Below the pieces are notes generated by a model. The model did not search any database, had not been told where the DNA came from, and was given only the letters and a program-made list of their open reading frames with translations. This document shows, piece by piece, positions 17,250 through 27,329 of a DNA stretch of 64,000 bases. Both the position numbers and the translations under genes were made by a program. This stretch comes from Ensifer oleiphilus (GTDB taxonomy: Bacteria > Pseudomonadota > Alphaproteobacteria > Rhizobiales > Rhizobiaceae): the NCBI RefSeq assembly GCF_013371465.1, contig NZ_JABWDU010000001.1, forward strand, positions 1,169,794 through 1,233,793, read 5' to 3'. The first letter of the stretch is position 1. Every line of letters begins with the position of its first letter.

Positions 17250-18277
17250 CAGACGATAACTCCTGCGGTATTCTTGGAAAGCTCTGCCGCGAGCGTCAGG
17301 GCCGCGACCAGGCTGTCGTCACGGGCGACACCCTTGCCGGCGAGACTGAAAGCGGTACCGTGGTCGGGCGACGTGCGGATGAAGGGAAGGCCAAGCGTGA
17401 CGTTGACGCTGTCGTCGAAACCAAGTGCCTTGGCCGGGATCAGCGCCTGATCGTGGTACATGCAGATCGCGACGTCGTAAGTCGCGCGCGCCCGGTCGTG
17501 AAACATCGTATCGGCGGGCAGCGGCCCGGTGATGTTGATGCCTTCCGCGCGCAACCGCTCGACGACAGGTCGGATGATCGCATCGTCCTCGGTGCCCAGA
17601 GCACCGCCTTCACCTGCATGCGGATTGAGCCCGGCGATCGCCAGCTTCGGCTTGTGGATGCCGAAGCGCGTGCGAAGGTCGGTGGCGGTGATTGTGCAGG
17701 TCCGGTAGATCAAGTCAGCTGTGAGCTGGGCCGGAACGTCTTTCAGTGGTATGTGGATCGTGACAGGCACGGCCCGAAGCTTGGGGCCGGCCAGCATCAT
17801 CACCGGCAACAGGGGTTCGCCGGTGGCCCTCTCTGCGAGATCCGCCAGGTACTCGGTATGGCCCGGAAAGCGAAAGCCGGCGACATAGAGCACGGCCTTG
17901 GCAATGGGGTTGGTGACCACGGCCGAAGCTTCGCCATTCATGACCAGCCGCACCGCGGTGTCGATGGCACCCGTTACGGCCGGCGCGTTGGCAGAATCGG
18001 CCTCGCCAGCGATGACGGGAGCCATGCAGCGGACGGGCAGAACGGGCAGGGCACCATCAAAATGGGCGACTGCGTTCGCGCAATCGGTCTCACGGATCGA
18101 GACCTCATGGCCGAGCAAGTCGGCTCTGGCGGCCAGGGCGGCGGGATCGCCGATGAAAACGAACGGCGGGGTTGAGCGTTCGCGGCGACCAAGCCACGCG
18201 GTCAGGCTAAGGTCCAACCCGATCCCGGCAGGATCGCCCATGGTCAGGGCGAGGGGCCCGCCGGTCGTATCGCGCAT
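17249..18277 (-). CDS. pdxA: 4-hydroxythreonine-4-phosphate dehydrogenase PdxA
   Basis: Oxidises 4-phosphohydroxy-L-threonine in pyridoxal-phosphate synthesis (DXP-dependent route), 342 residues. The N-terminal MGDPAGIG motif (13-20) and the metal-binding histidines in [18 protein letters not shown] and [10 protein letters not shown] are present, as are the substrate loop [12 protein letters not shown] and the usual length. The gene sits between the surA-like gene (15 bases upstream) and rsmA (one-base overlap). Confidence 0.95.
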   Translation of the reverse strand: MRDTTGGPLALTMGDPAGIGLDLSLTAWLGRRERSTPPFVFIGDPAALAARADLLGHEVSIRETDCANAVAHFDGALPVLPVRCMAPVIAGEADSANAPAVTGAIDTAVRLVMNGEASAVVTNPIAKAVLYVAGFRFPGHTEYLADLAERATGEPLLPVMMLAGPKLRAVPVTIHIPLKDVPAQLTADLIYRTCTITATDLRTRFGIHKPKLAIAGLNPHAGEGGALGTEDDAIIRPVVERLRAEGINITGPLPADTMFHDRARATYDVAICMYHDQALIPAKALGFDDSVNVTLGLPFIRTSPDHGTAFSLAGKGVARDDSLVAALTLAAELSKNTAGVIV

Positions 18278-18292
18278 GTTTGCCCGCTGATC

Positions 18293-19234
18293 TTACTTGT
18301 TGACGATCTGCGCCTTCGTGCGCAGTTCCTCGAGATATTTTTCGCTGTTCGGATCTTCGCCGCCGGCCTTCTTCTTGCCGAGGTCCTCGGCGCGGAAGAC
18401 GATTTCGGCGGCGGTGTCGTCATTGACCTGGCGCTTCTTGCAGATGGCGAGAAACTCGACGCCCTTTTCGGTCACGCGCGTTCCCGTCGTGTTGCCGTCG
18501 CCGGCCTTCTCGACAAGCGGCTTCCATTCGTCCGGCAATTGCTGGGCCAGCATGCGGCCGAGATCGCGAATGGAAACGTCGCGATAGTTCGCCGCAAAAA
18601 CCTTTGCCGTATCGCATCCCGGGAACTGGGCACGCGCTGCGTTGGCTTCCGCTTGACGCTTGCCGGTGATGGCGCCGCGCTTCTTCTCCGGAATGACGAA
18701 GATGACCTGCTTGAAATAGTATTCCGTCGTGACGGGCTTGTTGCCGCCACCCTCCATCATCCGCTTGACGAGATCGGCACCCTGCAGCCGGCTTCCGCTA
18801 CCGAAGCGGAAATTGACGGCGCGCGGCCAGCTCATCTGCACCGCGATGAACTGCTTGAAGTGGTCTGAGCCAACACCGGCCTGGTCGAGAATCTTGCCGA
18901 GTTGCTCGGGAGAGAGCTTGTTGCCGGCCGCAAAGCGCGCAAAGGCCGCGTCCACGTCCTGCGTGCTGACCGACTGGCCGATCCGTGCGATTTCTGTGCG
19001 CTTCAATACTTCGTCGACGAGTTGCTTCTTGGCTTCTTCTGCACCACCGCCCTGGCGTTGCAGGCGAAGGAAGGCGACGCGCTTGGCAATGTCGCCGGAG
19101 GTGATCACGGTGTTGTTGACCGTTACCTTCACCTGGCTCGCAGCCTGCGCGCTGGCGCAAACGGCGATGCTCAGGCTGCCGGCCAAAGCCATTACCGAAA
19201 GCGTCCTCAAGATCGACATTTTCCCGCCCATCAT
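18293..19234 (-). CDS. SurA-like periplasmic chaperone / peptidyl-prolyl isomerase
   Basis: About 313 residues. An N-terminal signal segment (LRTLSVMALAGSLSIAVCASAQA) is followed by the SurA N-terminal chaperone domain (VTVNNTVITSGDIAKRVAFL, then EVLKRTEIARIG). The C-terminal region holds a single, poorly conserved parvulin-like part. E. coli SurA is longer, with two parvulin domains. It probably escorts outer-membrane proteins such as LptD, whose gene lies upstream. I chose the ATG at 19234 for its AGGAAAAG ribosome-binding site; 19231 and 19219 are alternatives. Two hairpins separate it from lptD. Confidence 0.85.
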   Translation of the reverse strand: MMGGKMSILRTLSVMALAGSLSIAVCASAQAASQVKVTVNNTVITSGDIAKRVAFLRLQRQGGGAEEAKKQLVDEVLKRTEIARIGQSVSTQDVDAAFARFAAGNKLSPEQLGKILDQAGVGSDHFKQFIAVQMSWPRAVNFRFGSGSRLQGADLVKRMMEGGGNKPVTTEYYFKQVIFVIPEKKRGAITGKRQAEANAARAQFPGCDTAKVFAANYRDVSIRDLGRMLAQQLPDEWKPLVEKAGDGNTTGTRVTEKGVEFLAICKKRQVNDDTAAEIVFRAEDLGKKKAGGEDPNSEKYLEELRTKAQIVNK

Positions 19235-19333
19235 CTTTTCCTGTCCTTGGCGCGGTCGAAACGTTGCGCTTCGATCCGCATCCCGGCTCACGCCGTTGTT
19301 CTATCTTGTCGGAGGGAATGCATAATACATGCG

Positions 19334-19405
19334 GCCAAACGATGACAAGACCGTTTGGCTGGCCCGATAGCCGGCAGAGGGGCAATCCTTTGGCGAATGC
19401 CCCTC
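19334..19405. repeat. Two successive hairpins between lptD and the surA-like gene
   Basis: GAGGGGCA/TGCCCCTC (19377-19384 and 19398-19405) and GCCAAACG/CGTTTGGC (19334-19341 and 19352-19359) are two perfect 8-bp stems in the 184-base spacer. The first lies 13 bases after the lptD stop and may be a partial terminator that lowers read-through to surA. Confidence 0.6.
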
Positions 19406-19418
19406 CGGCTAAAGTGTA

Positions 19419-21770
19419 TCAATAGTAGTCCAGCTCTTCGAACTTGGTGTCGCCGACATTGACGTCGCCGAGTGTACGGAAGCTGATGCGGGCACCAATC
19501 GACCAGTCGTTCGCAAGCGTACTGTCGGTATCGCGTTCCTGCTTGTAGACGAGCGAGAACAGCGTGTCCTGATCGTCATAGGTGATGCCGAAACCGTTGC
19601 GCGATATGACATCGTTGTTGATGTCGTAGGTTATCGCGCCGAAGACCGACCAGTAATCATGGAACCTGTAGGCGGCCGCGGTCTGGATTTCGTCCTGATC
19701 GCTCTGCGAGCCATAAAGCGGCTGCGCCTCGATGCGTGTATAGGTCATGGCTGCCTGCCAGGTCAGGCCGAGATAGCCGACGGTGGCATCGGCGCGGCGC
19801 AGCGCCAAATCCTCTTCGTCTAGACGTCCGGCAAGATTTGCCATCAGGCCAGACGGCGCATCGATACCGAACATGGCGACGTAGTCGGACCGTTTGCTTT
19901 CGAGGCCCGAATTCGCTCCCGCCTTGACCAGGTCGTCCGTTGCGAACGAGTTCAGGCCGCCGAGATGGTAGGATTGACCGACGATGCCGCGCAAGCCGTA
20001 GCCGCTGTCGAATGTCCCTGTATAGCGAAGACCGACATTGGCGCGAGTGCCGCCTTCGATGCGGTCGAAGCCCGAGAACTTGTCGCGATCGAACAGGTTG
20101 GTCGCGTCGAAGACGAAGCTCTGCGCATCCTCGTTGGGTAGGCCGCCGGCATATTGCTCGTCGGGACGGGCATAGACCTGGGCGATCGGCTCAAGGACGT
20201 GGCTGCTATTGTCGCCCACGAACAGGATCGGGTAGCGCGCCTCGAGACCTGCCGTCAGCATGCGCCGCGTTGCGGCATCGCTGTTGTTGTAGTCCCCCGT
20301 ATAGCCGGCACCGGGGTCCGTCATGTTCAGGCCGAGCGCGTCACCGCGAGCGGCCAGCAACGGCGTCAGGACGATCCCGCCCGGAGCGATGTAGGTGCGC
20401 TTCCATTCGAGTTCCGCAGTCAGGCGGTGCGATGTTCCTTCGAGACCACGGTACCGATTGACCACGCCCGGAATGGAATCGAGGTCTAGCCGGTTGCGCT
20501 TTATGTTGGTGAGGTTCACCGTTCCCGAAAGTTCGCCGCCCAGTACTGGCTGAGGTGCCTTGTAGGAATAGTCCAGAACCTGTGCTGCCGGCTGCTGGTT
20601 TTCGGCGACGCTGTTTGCGTCCGCGTCCTGAATGTCGAAATAGAAGGCGCGCAGGTCGAAATAGTTCCGCTTGCCAAGGCCGGTCAGGTAGGCTTGGTTG
20701 ACGTAGGTCGTTCCGTCGAACGTCGACAGTTCATAGGTCTTGGCGAAGTTGTTGTCGGACTGAACGAGGACGTTCCAGCCGAAAGTCCAGCGCGGATTGA
20801 TCTCGAAATCGCCCTTGGAGGCGATCATGCCGCGATTGGTTTCGAGCGCATCGACCGTGCCGGGCGTAAACCGGCTCCTGTCGAGCTGGCTGATGCCGGC
20901 AACGCTCAGGGTGTGAAGGCCGTTGTGGAATCTCTGGCGGAACTCGCCTTCCAGCAGGAAGCCCTGCCGACTAAGGCCGGTCAATGTGGCAGTCGCGTCC
21001 ATGTGGGGCGATATCGCCCAATAATAGGGAACGCCGACGCCGGCGCCGAGCTTCTGCGTGTAGCGGAACTTTGGAAACAGGAAGCCGCTCTTGCGCTTCA
21101 CCGTGTGGTCCGGAAGCTCCATCACCGGAATATAGGCGATCGGCTTGCCAAATAGCTCGAACCGGGCATTTTCCAGCCTGATCGTCCGCGTGCGCCCGTT
21201 CTGGACGACGCGTTGCGCCTTGATGTGCCACAGCGAACGATGATCGGGCTTCGTCGTGCACGGTGTGCACGCCGTGTAGACGGCCTCGTTGAGGATGAAT
21301 TCTTCGCCGTTCCGGCGCTCGCCGCTGGTCGCAGCAAGCCGCGTCAGATCTGTCGTCTCGATGCGCATGGCATCGACGAAACCGTTGCCGAAGTCGTCGG
21401 TCACATCCATCTTTTCGGCGTAGACGACATTGCCGCCCGGCTCGATCAGCTGGATTTCACCGGTGGCATGAATGCGGCCCGACTTCTGGTCGTATTCGAC
21501 CTGCCGGGCCACCATCTTGTAACCGCCGTAGTCGATCTGCACGTTGCCGCGCACGATCACTTTCTCGGCGTCCTTGTTGTAGACAAGCTCATTGGCGGAC
21601 AGAAGCAGCTTGGCATCTTCCGGCATGTTCGGGCGCAACGAATCAAGGCGCTCCGAAGTCTGCTGCGCGAGCGCGGGCGCACTCATTCCCATGGCAAGTG
21701 TCTGCAGCGCCACGCCTGCGAACAGGGCAGCGTTGATCAGCTTTGTACGTTTGCGGTTGCCTGCCGCCAC
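19419..21770 (-). CDS. lptD: LPS-assembly outer-membrane protein LptD
   Basis: The outer-membrane barrel that inserts lipopolysaccharide in the outer leaflet, 783 residues. It has a signal peptide (MGMSAPALAQ cleavage region, about residues 27-36), an N-terminal OstA/LptA-like domain (LLLSANELVYNKDAEKVIVRGNV) and a large beta-barrel ending in a terminal Tyr. Paired cysteines in YTACTPCTT may be the disulfide positions. The start is a GTG at 21770 that overlaps the lptG stop by one base. Encoding lptF, lptG and lptD in one operon joins the inner- and outer-membrane ends of the LPS bridge. Confidence 0.94.
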   Translation of the reverse strand: MAAGNRKRTKLINAALFAGVALQTLAMGMSAPALAQQTSERLDSLRPNMPEDAKLLLSANELVYNKDAEKVIVRGNVQIDYGGYKMVARQVEYDQKSGRIHATGEIQLIEPGGNVVYAEKMDVTDDFGNGFVDAMRIETTDLTRLAATSGERRNGEEFILNEAVYTACTPCTTKPDHRSLWHIKAQRVVQNGRTRTIRLENARFELFGKPIAYIPVMELPDHTVKRKSGFLFPKFRYTQKLGAGVGVPYYWAISPHMDATATLTGLSRQGFLLEGEFRQRFHNGLHTLSVAGISQLDRSRFTPGTVDALETNRGMIASKGDFEINPRWTFGWNVLVQSDNNFAKTYELSTFDGTTYVNQAYLTGLGKRNYFDLRAFYFDIQDADANSVAENQQPAAQVLDYSYKAPQPVLGGELSGTVNLTNIKRNRLDLDSIPGVVNRYRGLEGTSHRLTAELEWKRTYIAPGGIVLTPLLAARGDALGLNMTDPGAGYTGDYNNSDAATRRMLTAGLEARYPILFVGDNSSHVLEPIAQVYARPDEQYAGGLPNEDAQSFVFDATNLFDRDKFSGFDRIEGGTRANVGLRYTGTFDSGYGLRGIVGQSYHLGGLNSFATDDLVKAGANSGLESKRSDYVAMFGIDAPSGLMANLAGRLDEEDLALRRADATVGYLGLTWQAAMTYTRIEAQPLYGSQSDQDEIQTAAAYRFHDYWSVFGAITYDINNDVISRNGFGITYDDQDTLFSLVYKQERDTDSTLANDWSIGARISFRTLGDVNVGDTKFEELDYY

Positions 21771-22852
21771 TAGCCGTCCTCCTGGTTTAAAAGAATCGTC
21801 GAGCCCAGCGCCATCGCTACAACAACTGGCAACCAGGCTGCAACGAAAGGAGGCACAATACCGCTGCTCCCGAATGCTTTGACAAGCACGGTGACGACAT
21901 AAAGCACGAAGCCCGATAGGATTCCACCGAGAATTACCGAGCGGGATTGGTTGAACCGGCTAAATTTCAGCGACACGCACGCGGCAATCAGCGTCATGGC
22001 GACAAGCAGCAGCGGCAAGGACAAAAGCGAGTGGAATTGGGTTTCCATGCCGTTGGTCGAAAAGCCGAAGGAGCGAGCCACTTCGATCTTTCGAGGGAGG
22101 TCGAAAAACTGAATGGAATCAGCCTTTGCAAGCCTTTCCTGAACAAACTCGGGCTTCAGATTGGTGCGCAGCTGTGCCGTTTGCAGACGACGAGGCAGCT
22201 GTCCGCTGCGTGTTTCCGCTACATCGTTAAGAAGCCAGTAACCATCTTCGAGTTTCGCCGAGGCGGCATCCTGTCTCAGAATGATCGAACCCTGTGGATC
22301 GAAGTGGATGACGGTGACGTTGATAAGGGTCGTGCCGCCGTCTTGAACCGAGCGGGCGCCAATGATCGTATCGGTGCCCTGGTAGATCTGTCTGAGCCAC
22401 GGGATCGAGCCGGCATCCGAGGTCCGCGACGAACCAAGGGCGGCAAGCATGGCCTCTTCCTTCTTGGCTCCCCAGGCTGCCAGCGGGTTGAGTGCGAGCA
22501 CGGCGAGCACGCCGAACAGGAAGGCGCCAAGGACCAACGGACGCAGGAACTGCCATACCGAAATGCCCGCAGCCCGGGTGACGACGAGTTCGTAACGCCT
22601 GTTGAGCGAGATCAGGGCGGCCATCGCAGAGAAAAGCGCGACGAAGGGAACGGTCTGCTGCAGGATGGTCGGGATCCGGAAGGCGCTGATCAGCAACGCG
22701 GCCGTTATCGAATAATGCGGCAGGTTTGACAGGCGGCTCGCCTGTTCGCTGAAGTCGATGATGAAGACCAGCGAAAAGATGCCAACCAGAAACCAGAAGG
22801 TTGTGACTGCGTAACGGGTGAGGAAGTAGCGACCGAGCGTGGTGAAGATCAC
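21770..22852 (-). CDS. lptG: LPS export permease LptG
   Basis: Half of the LptB2FG ABC transporter that pulls LPS out of the inner membrane, 360 residues. I chose the GTG at 22852 (IFTTLGRYFLTRYAVTTFW), which overlaps the lptF stop by four bases; the open frame upstream to 23185 lies inside lptF. Three N-terminal helices, a periplasmic jellyroll domain and three C-terminal helices (SVILGGILSGFVLYVVTVL) fit the YjgP/YjgQ family. LptB, the ATPase, is not in this window. Confidence 0.93.
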   Translation of the reverse strand: MIFTTLGRYFLTRYAVTTFWFLVGIFSLVFIIDFSEQASRLSNLPHYSITAALLISAFRIPTILQQTVPFVALFSAMAALISLNRRYELVVTRAAGISVWQFLRPLVLGAFLFGVLAVLALNPLAAWGAKKEEAMLAALGSSRTSDAGSIPWLRQIYQGTDTIIGARSVQDGGTTLINVTVIHFDPQGSIILRQDAASAKLEDGYWLLNDVAETRSGQLPRRLQTAQLRTNLKPEFVQERLAKADSIQFFDLPRKIEVARSFGFSTNGMETQFHSLLSLPLLLVAMTLIAACVSLKFSRFNQSRSVILGGILSGFVLYVVTVLVKAFGSSGIVPPFVAAWLPVVVAMALGSTILLNQEDG

Positions 22853-24018
22853 GATGCGTTGCTCCCGTCGGAGGCCGGTCGCACGAGGCGAAGGCGCACC
22901 ATCAGCTCGGACAGCTTTTCCTGCCAGGTCATGGGAATGTCGAGGCGACGGTTGCTGGCGAGCTGATGAATGGCAAGCGCGCCAGTGGCAAGGGGAACGA
23001 CATACATCAGCGGAACGAACCAGACCGAATCTTCGGCACTGTTGCCCGCATAGAAAGTCATCCAGCGAATTACCAGGGCGGAGCCGAGGGCGCTGACCAT
23101 CGGGTGGACGCGCGCCTCGCGGTGCGAGCGGGCATCGCTGCAGAAGACAAGCGCGACCAGGCCGAACAGCAGCGGGAACGTCCATTCCGTCAGGCGGCGG
23201 TGCAGCTCGGCGGTGAAGGCAAGCGGGTTACCCTGATAGACGGGATCGTTGGGGTCCGGGTTGAAAAGATTGGGAAGGTCGCGATCCTTGGCGCGAATCG
23301 TCGCTTCGCGCGTCGTCTTCGTCATGTCGGCGAGATCGAAGGCGTAGGAATCGAACTTGATGATCGACACGCCGCCGTCGGGCAGCTTTCGCTGAACTTC
23401 GCCGTCCTTCATCACGAGCGCCGAGCTCTTCTCGTCCACGGCACCTTCGCGCGCATAATAGACGAGTTCGAAAGCCGGGTTGCGCGAATCGGCGACGAAG
23501 ATCCCTTCGAGAACGCCACCGCCGCGTCGGCCGCCAACTTGCACATAGAGACCGTCGGTAATCTTGCGGAAGGCATTCTCCTGGACGACCGAGGACAGCA
23601 GGTCCGCATTGGCCGTTGCCAGCATCTTGCGCACGGCGACGCGCGAATAGGGCTCGACAAAATTGTCGACCACGAAAGAGAGGACGCTCAGGCCGGCGGC
23701 GAGAAGGATGATCGGACGGATGATCGTCATGCGCGAGCTTCCGGCGGCATTCAGCACCGTCAACTCCGAATCGGTGTTCATCGTCGTCAGCGTCTGAGTA
23801 ACGCCGATGACGAGCGCGAACGGCAGGATGATTGGCACCACCGACGGCAGGATGAGCGTTGCCAGCTTGAGGAAGGCAAAGACGGACTGCCCGCTATCGG
23901 TCACCAGATTGACGTTGGTCAGGGCCTGCGTCGTCCACACGATGCCGAGCAACGGCAAAAGTGTCGCGAGGAACATGGTCAGGGCACGCCGGAAAATGTA
24001 GCGTTCGATCAGCTTCAT
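22849..24018 (-). CDS. lptF: LPS export permease LptF
   Basis: Partner of LptG, 389 residues, with the same layout: N-terminal helices beginning MKLIERYIFRRALTMFLATL, a periplasmic domain (PDGGVSIIKFDSYAFDL), and a C-terminal helix group. The family motif LTVLNAAGSSRMTIIRPI lies after helix 2. It is the first gene of the minus-strand lptF-lptG-lptD operon and is divergent from pepA, as in many proteobacteria. Confidence 0.94.
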   Translation of the reverse strand: MKLIERYIFRRALTMFLATLLPLLGIVWTTQALTNVNLVTDSGQSVFAFLKLATLILPSVVPIILPFALVIGVTQTLTTMNTDSELTVLNAAGSSRMTIIRPIILLAAGLSVLSFVVDNFVEPYSRVAVRKMLATANADLLSSVVQENAFRKITDGLYVQVGGRRGGGVLEGIFVADSRNPAFELVYYAREGAVDEKSSALVMKDGEVQRKLPDGGVSIIKFDSYAFDLADMTKTTREATIRAKDRDLPNLFNPDPNDPVYQGNPLAFTAELHRRLTEWTFPLLFGLVALVFCSDARSHREARVHPMVSALGSALVIRWMTFYAGNSAEDSVWFVPLMYVVPLATGALAIHQLASNRRLDIPMTWQEKLSELMVRLRLVRPASDGSNAS

Positions 24019-24343
24019 GTCCGTTTCCGGTCCAAATTCCTGCTCATGTTTCCGTGCCGCGCCGCCGCATCGAAACGCTTGTTTCTACCGCCGCCATCAG
24101 CGGGAACCGTGTTTCCGTCTCGCGTCCGCCATTGCTCGAATTGTAAAGCAACTGGGATAATTTAAGGCGAAGAACCTCGGTTAACCGCATGTAAACATCT
24201 GCGGGCATCTTGCCAAGCCGTTGAAAAGCGAGAAGGGTGCCGACCACAGCTTTGACGGCGGCAGACGGAGCGAATGTTTGTCACTGTAACCGCCCGGTAA
24301 CAGGTGCGAGCGCCTAAGACCGAGAAATGCCCGGAGTTTTGTA
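24019..24343. other. Divergent lptF-pepA promoter region
   Basis: These 325 bases contain no gene that I can support. They lie between the divergent starts of lptF and pepA and must carry both promoters. I see no convincing operator. Confidence 0.5.
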
Positions 24344-25834
24344 ATGTCTATGAAATTTGAGTTCACCTTCGCCAAGTCTCATCGCCCGGCGGGTGGTGTC
24401 GCAGTCCTTTTGAAAGCGACCGTTGGACTGGCAGCGGGCGCCGATGTCGCCGATCCGGAAGGCGTTCTGGCCAAGGCGGCGAAGATCAAGAAGTTCAGCG
24501 GCAAGGCATTCTCCGCCCTCGATATCCTTGCGCCGCATGGCTCGCCCGCAGACCGGATCCTGGTGCTTGGCCTCGGTAACCCTGATGCATTGACCGATCA
24601 CGATTGGCTGAAGGCAGGCGGCGCCGCAGCGGCGAAATTGCGTGGGGCGGAAAAGGCCACGATCTTCATCGACGTGCCCGATCTCGAAGTCAGCGGCAAG
24701 GCGGCGGCCGACTTCGCACTCGGCATGGAAATGAACGCCTACAGTTTCGATGGGTACAAGACGAAAAAGGCCGACGACGAGGCTAAGCCCGCGGGCAAGC
24801 CGGTAAAGGTCACCATTGTGACCGGCGCGGTGATTGCGGCGAAGAAGGCTTTTGCGACGGCGCAGGCGGTCGGCGAGGGCGTGTTCCTCGCCCGCGACCT
24901 GGTCAACGAGCCGGCAAACGTCCTCGGCCCGCTGGAGTTCGCAGCCAAGGCGAAGGAGCTGGAGAAGCTCGGCGTCGAGGTGGAAATCCTCACCGAAAAG
25001 GAAATGAAAAAGCTGGGAATGGGCGCACTTCTCGGTGTAGCCCAGGGCTCGACGCGTCCGCCGCGACTGGTCGTGATGCAGTGGAAGGGCGGCAAGTCCA
25101 AGGAACGCCCGGTTGCTTTCATCGGCAAGGGCGTCGTGTTCGATAGCGGCGGCATCTCGATCAAGCCCGCGGCCGGCATGGAAGAGATGAAGGGCGACAT
25201 GGGTGGCGCCGCGGCCGTCACCGGCTTGATGCACGTGCTGGCGGCACGGCACGCCAAGGTCAACGTTGTGGGCATCATCGGGCTTGTGGAAAACATGCCT
25301 GACGGTAGCGCGCAGCGCCCGGGCGATATCGTGACTTCGATGTCCGGACAGACGATCGAGGTCATCAACACCGACGCCGAGGGACGTCTCGTGCTGTGCG
25401 ATGCGCTCTGGTATTGCAACGACCGCTTCAAGCCGCAGGCGATGATCGACCTCGCAACGCTGACCGGCGCGATCATGGTCGCGCTTGCGACCCATCACGC
25501 CGGCCTGTTTTCCAATGATGACCGCCTGGCGGGCCAGTTGCTGGCCGCCGGCATTGCCACGCAGGAGCGCCTCTGGCGCATGCCGCTTGGCAAGGAATAC
25601 GACAAGATGATCGACAGCAAGTTTGCCGACATGAAAAACACCGGCGGACGGTATGGCGGCGCGATTACGGCGGCTCAGTTCCTGAAGCGCTTCGTTGGGG
25701 ATACGCCCTGGGCGCACCTCGACGTCGCCGGCACGGCCATGGGTTCGCCGACCGACGAAGTCAACCAGTCGTGGGCGTCGGGTTTTGGCGTTCGCCTGCT
25801 CGATGAACTGGTCCGCGCGAGCTACGAGTCCTGA
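24344..25834 (+). CDS. pepA: Leucyl aminopeptidase PepA (M17)
   Basis: Cytosolic hexameric metallo-aminopeptidase that removes N-terminal residues from peptides, 496 residues. The M17 signature NTDAEGRL is at residues 342-349. Other metal and active-site segments are [15 protein letters not shown] and [10 protein letters not shown]. The N-terminal macro-like domain is more variable. Some bacterial PepA proteins also bind DNA, which cannot be judged here. It is followed after 41 bases by holC, the same pair seen in E. coli. Confidence 0.95.
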   Translation: MSMKFEFTFAKSHRPAGGVAVLLKATVGLAAGADVADPEGVLAKAAKIKKFSGKAFSALDILAPHGSPADRILVLGLGNPDALTDHDWLKAGGAAAAKLRGAEKATIFIDVPDLEVSGKAAADFALGMEMNAYSFDGYKTKKADDEAKPAGKPVKVTIVTGAVIAAKKAFATAQAVGEGVFLARDLVNEPANVLGPLEFAAKAKELEKLGVEVEILTEKEMKKLGMGALLGVAQGSTRPPRLVVMQWKGGKSKERPVAFIGKGVVFDSGGISIKPAAGMEEMKGDMGGAAAVTGLMHVLAARHAKVNVVGIIGLVENMPDGSAQRPGDIVTSMSGQTIEVINTDAEGRLVLCDALWYCNDRFKPQAMIDLATLTGAIMVALATHHAGLFSNDDRLAGQLLAAGIATQERLWRMPLGKEYDKMIDSKFADMKNTGGRYGGAITAAQFLKRFVGDTPWAHLDVAGTAMGSPTDEVNQSWASGFGVRLLDELVRASYES

Positions 25835-25875
25835 GCGGCAACGCAAGCCGTGACGAAGGCCGTGGAGAGATCGGT

Positions 25876-26325
25876 ATGACCGAGATCCTTTTCTATCACC
25901 TGACGGAATCGAAGCTCGAGGACGCGCTTCCGCCGCTTCTCGACAAGAGCGTCGAGCGCGGCTGGCGCGTGGTGGTGCAGACGGTCGACACCGAGAGGCG
26001 CGATGCGCTCGACACGCATCTCTGGGTCTACCGGGACGAGAGCTTCCTGCCGCATGGGACCGATGCCGGGGACCTTGCTGCCGAGCAACCGGTTTTACTT
26101 GTCGCCGACGAAGGCAACCACAACGCCGCTACGGTTCGCTTCCTTGTCGATGGAGCCAATCCGCCACCGATCGAGACCTATGAGCGAATCGTCTTCATGT
26201 TCGACGGCTACGACCAGCAACAGCTCGAAGCCGCCCGCGGGCACTGGAAACGGCTGAAGGGTGAGGGCCATAGCCTCACCTATTGGCAGCAGAACCGCGA
26301 TGGCCGATGGGAAAAGAAGGCCTGA
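25876..26325 (+). CDS. holC: DNA polymerase III chi subunit
   Basis: Small clamp-loader accessory subunit that contacts SSB, 149 residues. The N-terminus (TEILFYHLTESKLEDALPPL) and the core (RGWRVVVQTVDTERRDALD, then LWVYRDESFLPHG) match HolC. The pepA-holC order supports the call. A strong terminator follows, shared with the convergent galactose dehydrogenase gene. Confidence 0.93.
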   Translation: MTEILFYHLTESKLEDALPPLLDKSVERGWRVVVQTVDTERRDALDTHLWVYRDESFLPHGTDAGDLAAEQPVLLVADEGNHNAATVRFLVDGANPPPIETYERIVFMFDGYDQQQLEAARGHWKRLKGEGHSLTYWQQNRDGRWEKKA

Positions 26326-26351
26326 CCAGCACACCCGAATTGCTTGACTGT

Positions 26352-26383
26352 GACAAAGCCCACGCCAAACCGTGGGCTTTGTC
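26352..26383. terminator. Bidirectional terminator between holC and gal
   Basis: GACAAAGCCCACG (26352-26364) pairs perfectly with CGTGGGCTTTGTC (26371-26383), a 13-bp stem with a six-base loop. AAAG and CTTT inside the stem base give U-rich ends in both directions, which fits the convergent genes. Confidence 0.85.
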
Positions 26384-26392
26384 TTTCGGCGG

Positions 26393-27319
26393 CTAATCGT
26401 GGAAGGCTTCAACGAACTTGCGACGGCCGAGCATGAACGCATCGGCGACATGCCGCAGTGGCGCGAGGTCGACGTCCGATGTCTTGGCCCTGATGATTTC
26501 GGCGAAACGCTTGTAGAGCATCGGATATTCCTGCTCCGGTTCCTCGTGCACGATCTTGCCGTCGATTGATAGTTTCGCGCCACCTTCCGACAGCACCATT
26601 TCGCCGGCGCTGGTCTGCGCTATGATGTCCCAGCTCTGCTTGCCGGTCTGGCGCCAGTCGAATTCTGCCGAAACCGCCAGCTTGTCCGCATCGGTAAACG
26701 CGATCGTGGCGGCGATGGGGGCGTCGCGGTTTTCCGGGAACTCCAGGGTCGCAGCGGTAATGAACACTGGTCGCGGCAGAATGTGCGTGACGATCGACAG
26801 CGCATTGATACCCGGATCGAAAATGCCAAGGCCGCCCGCTGCCCAGATCCATTCCTGGTTCGGGTGCCACTGCCGAACATCCTCTTTCCAGACGATCTTC
26901 ACGTCGCGGATTGTCGTTGCCGCGAGAAACGACCTTGCCGCCTCAACGGCAGGCGCATAGCGCGAATGCCAGCTCGCAAACAGGGAAAGCCCCTTGGAGG
27001 CCGCGAGCGCTTCGAGGTCTGCGACCTCGCTCAAGGTGGCGCCCGGCGGCTTTTCGAGGAAGACGTGCTTGCCCGCTTCAAGGGCAGTGCGCGCCGCCTC
27101 GTATCGGTATTGTGGCGGCATGCAGAGCGACACCGCATCGATGGCGGGAACGGCCTCCAGCATTGCTTCGATTGACTTGAAATTATCGATGCCGTCGACG
27201 GTGCCGTGGCGGCTCGCCGCGGCAATCAGCCGGTAGTCGCCGTTCTTGGCGATGGCAGGCAAATGTTGGTCACGAACGATCTTGCCGACGCCGACAAGCG
27301 CGATTTGAATTGGAGGCAT
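26393..27319 (-). CDS. gal: Gfo/Idh/MocA oxidoreductase, probable D-galactose 1-dehydrogenase
   Basis: A 308-residue NAD(P)-dependent sugar dehydrogenase. The Rossmann motif GVGKIVRDQH is at the N-terminus and EKPPGATL, the family EKP motif, is near residues 92-100. The C-terminal half is the substrate-binding sheet (GGLGIFDPGINALSI). Size and sequence resemble the D-galactose or L-arabinose 1-dehydrogenase of rhizobia and pseudomonads, which opens the De Ley-Doudoroff route. The family is certain and the sugar is an inference. A palindromic site lies 11 bases before the start, and the gene stands alone between convergent and divergent neighbours. Confidence 0.8.
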   Translation of the reverse strand: MPPIQIALVGVGKIVRDQHLPAIAKNGDYRLIAAASRHGTVDGIDNFKSIEAMLEAVPAIDAVSLCMPPQYRYEAARTALEAGKHVFLEKPPGATLSEVADLEALAASKGLSLFASWHSRYAPAVEAARSFLAATTIRDVKIVWKEDVRQWHPNQEWIWAAGGLGIFDPGINALSIVTHILPRPVFITAATLEFPENRDAPIAATIAFTDADKLAVSAEFDWRQTGKQSWDIIAQTSAGEMVLSEGGAKLSIDGKIVHEEPEQEYPMLYKRFAEIIRAKTSDVDLAPLRHVADAFMLGRRKFVEAFHD

Positions 27320-27329
27320 GGTGTTTCGC

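Noticed and set aside
24280-24302. TTTGTCACTGTAACC before pepA considered as a PHO box
   Set aside because: There is only one partial half-site and no 11-base repeat, unlike the ppk region.
24314-25846. A 510-residue open frame antisense to pepA
   Set aside because: Shadow of pepA; no recognisable domain and no start signal.
25822-26088. Small antisense frame at the pepA-holC junction
   Set aside because: It overlaps the well-supported holC start and has no domain.
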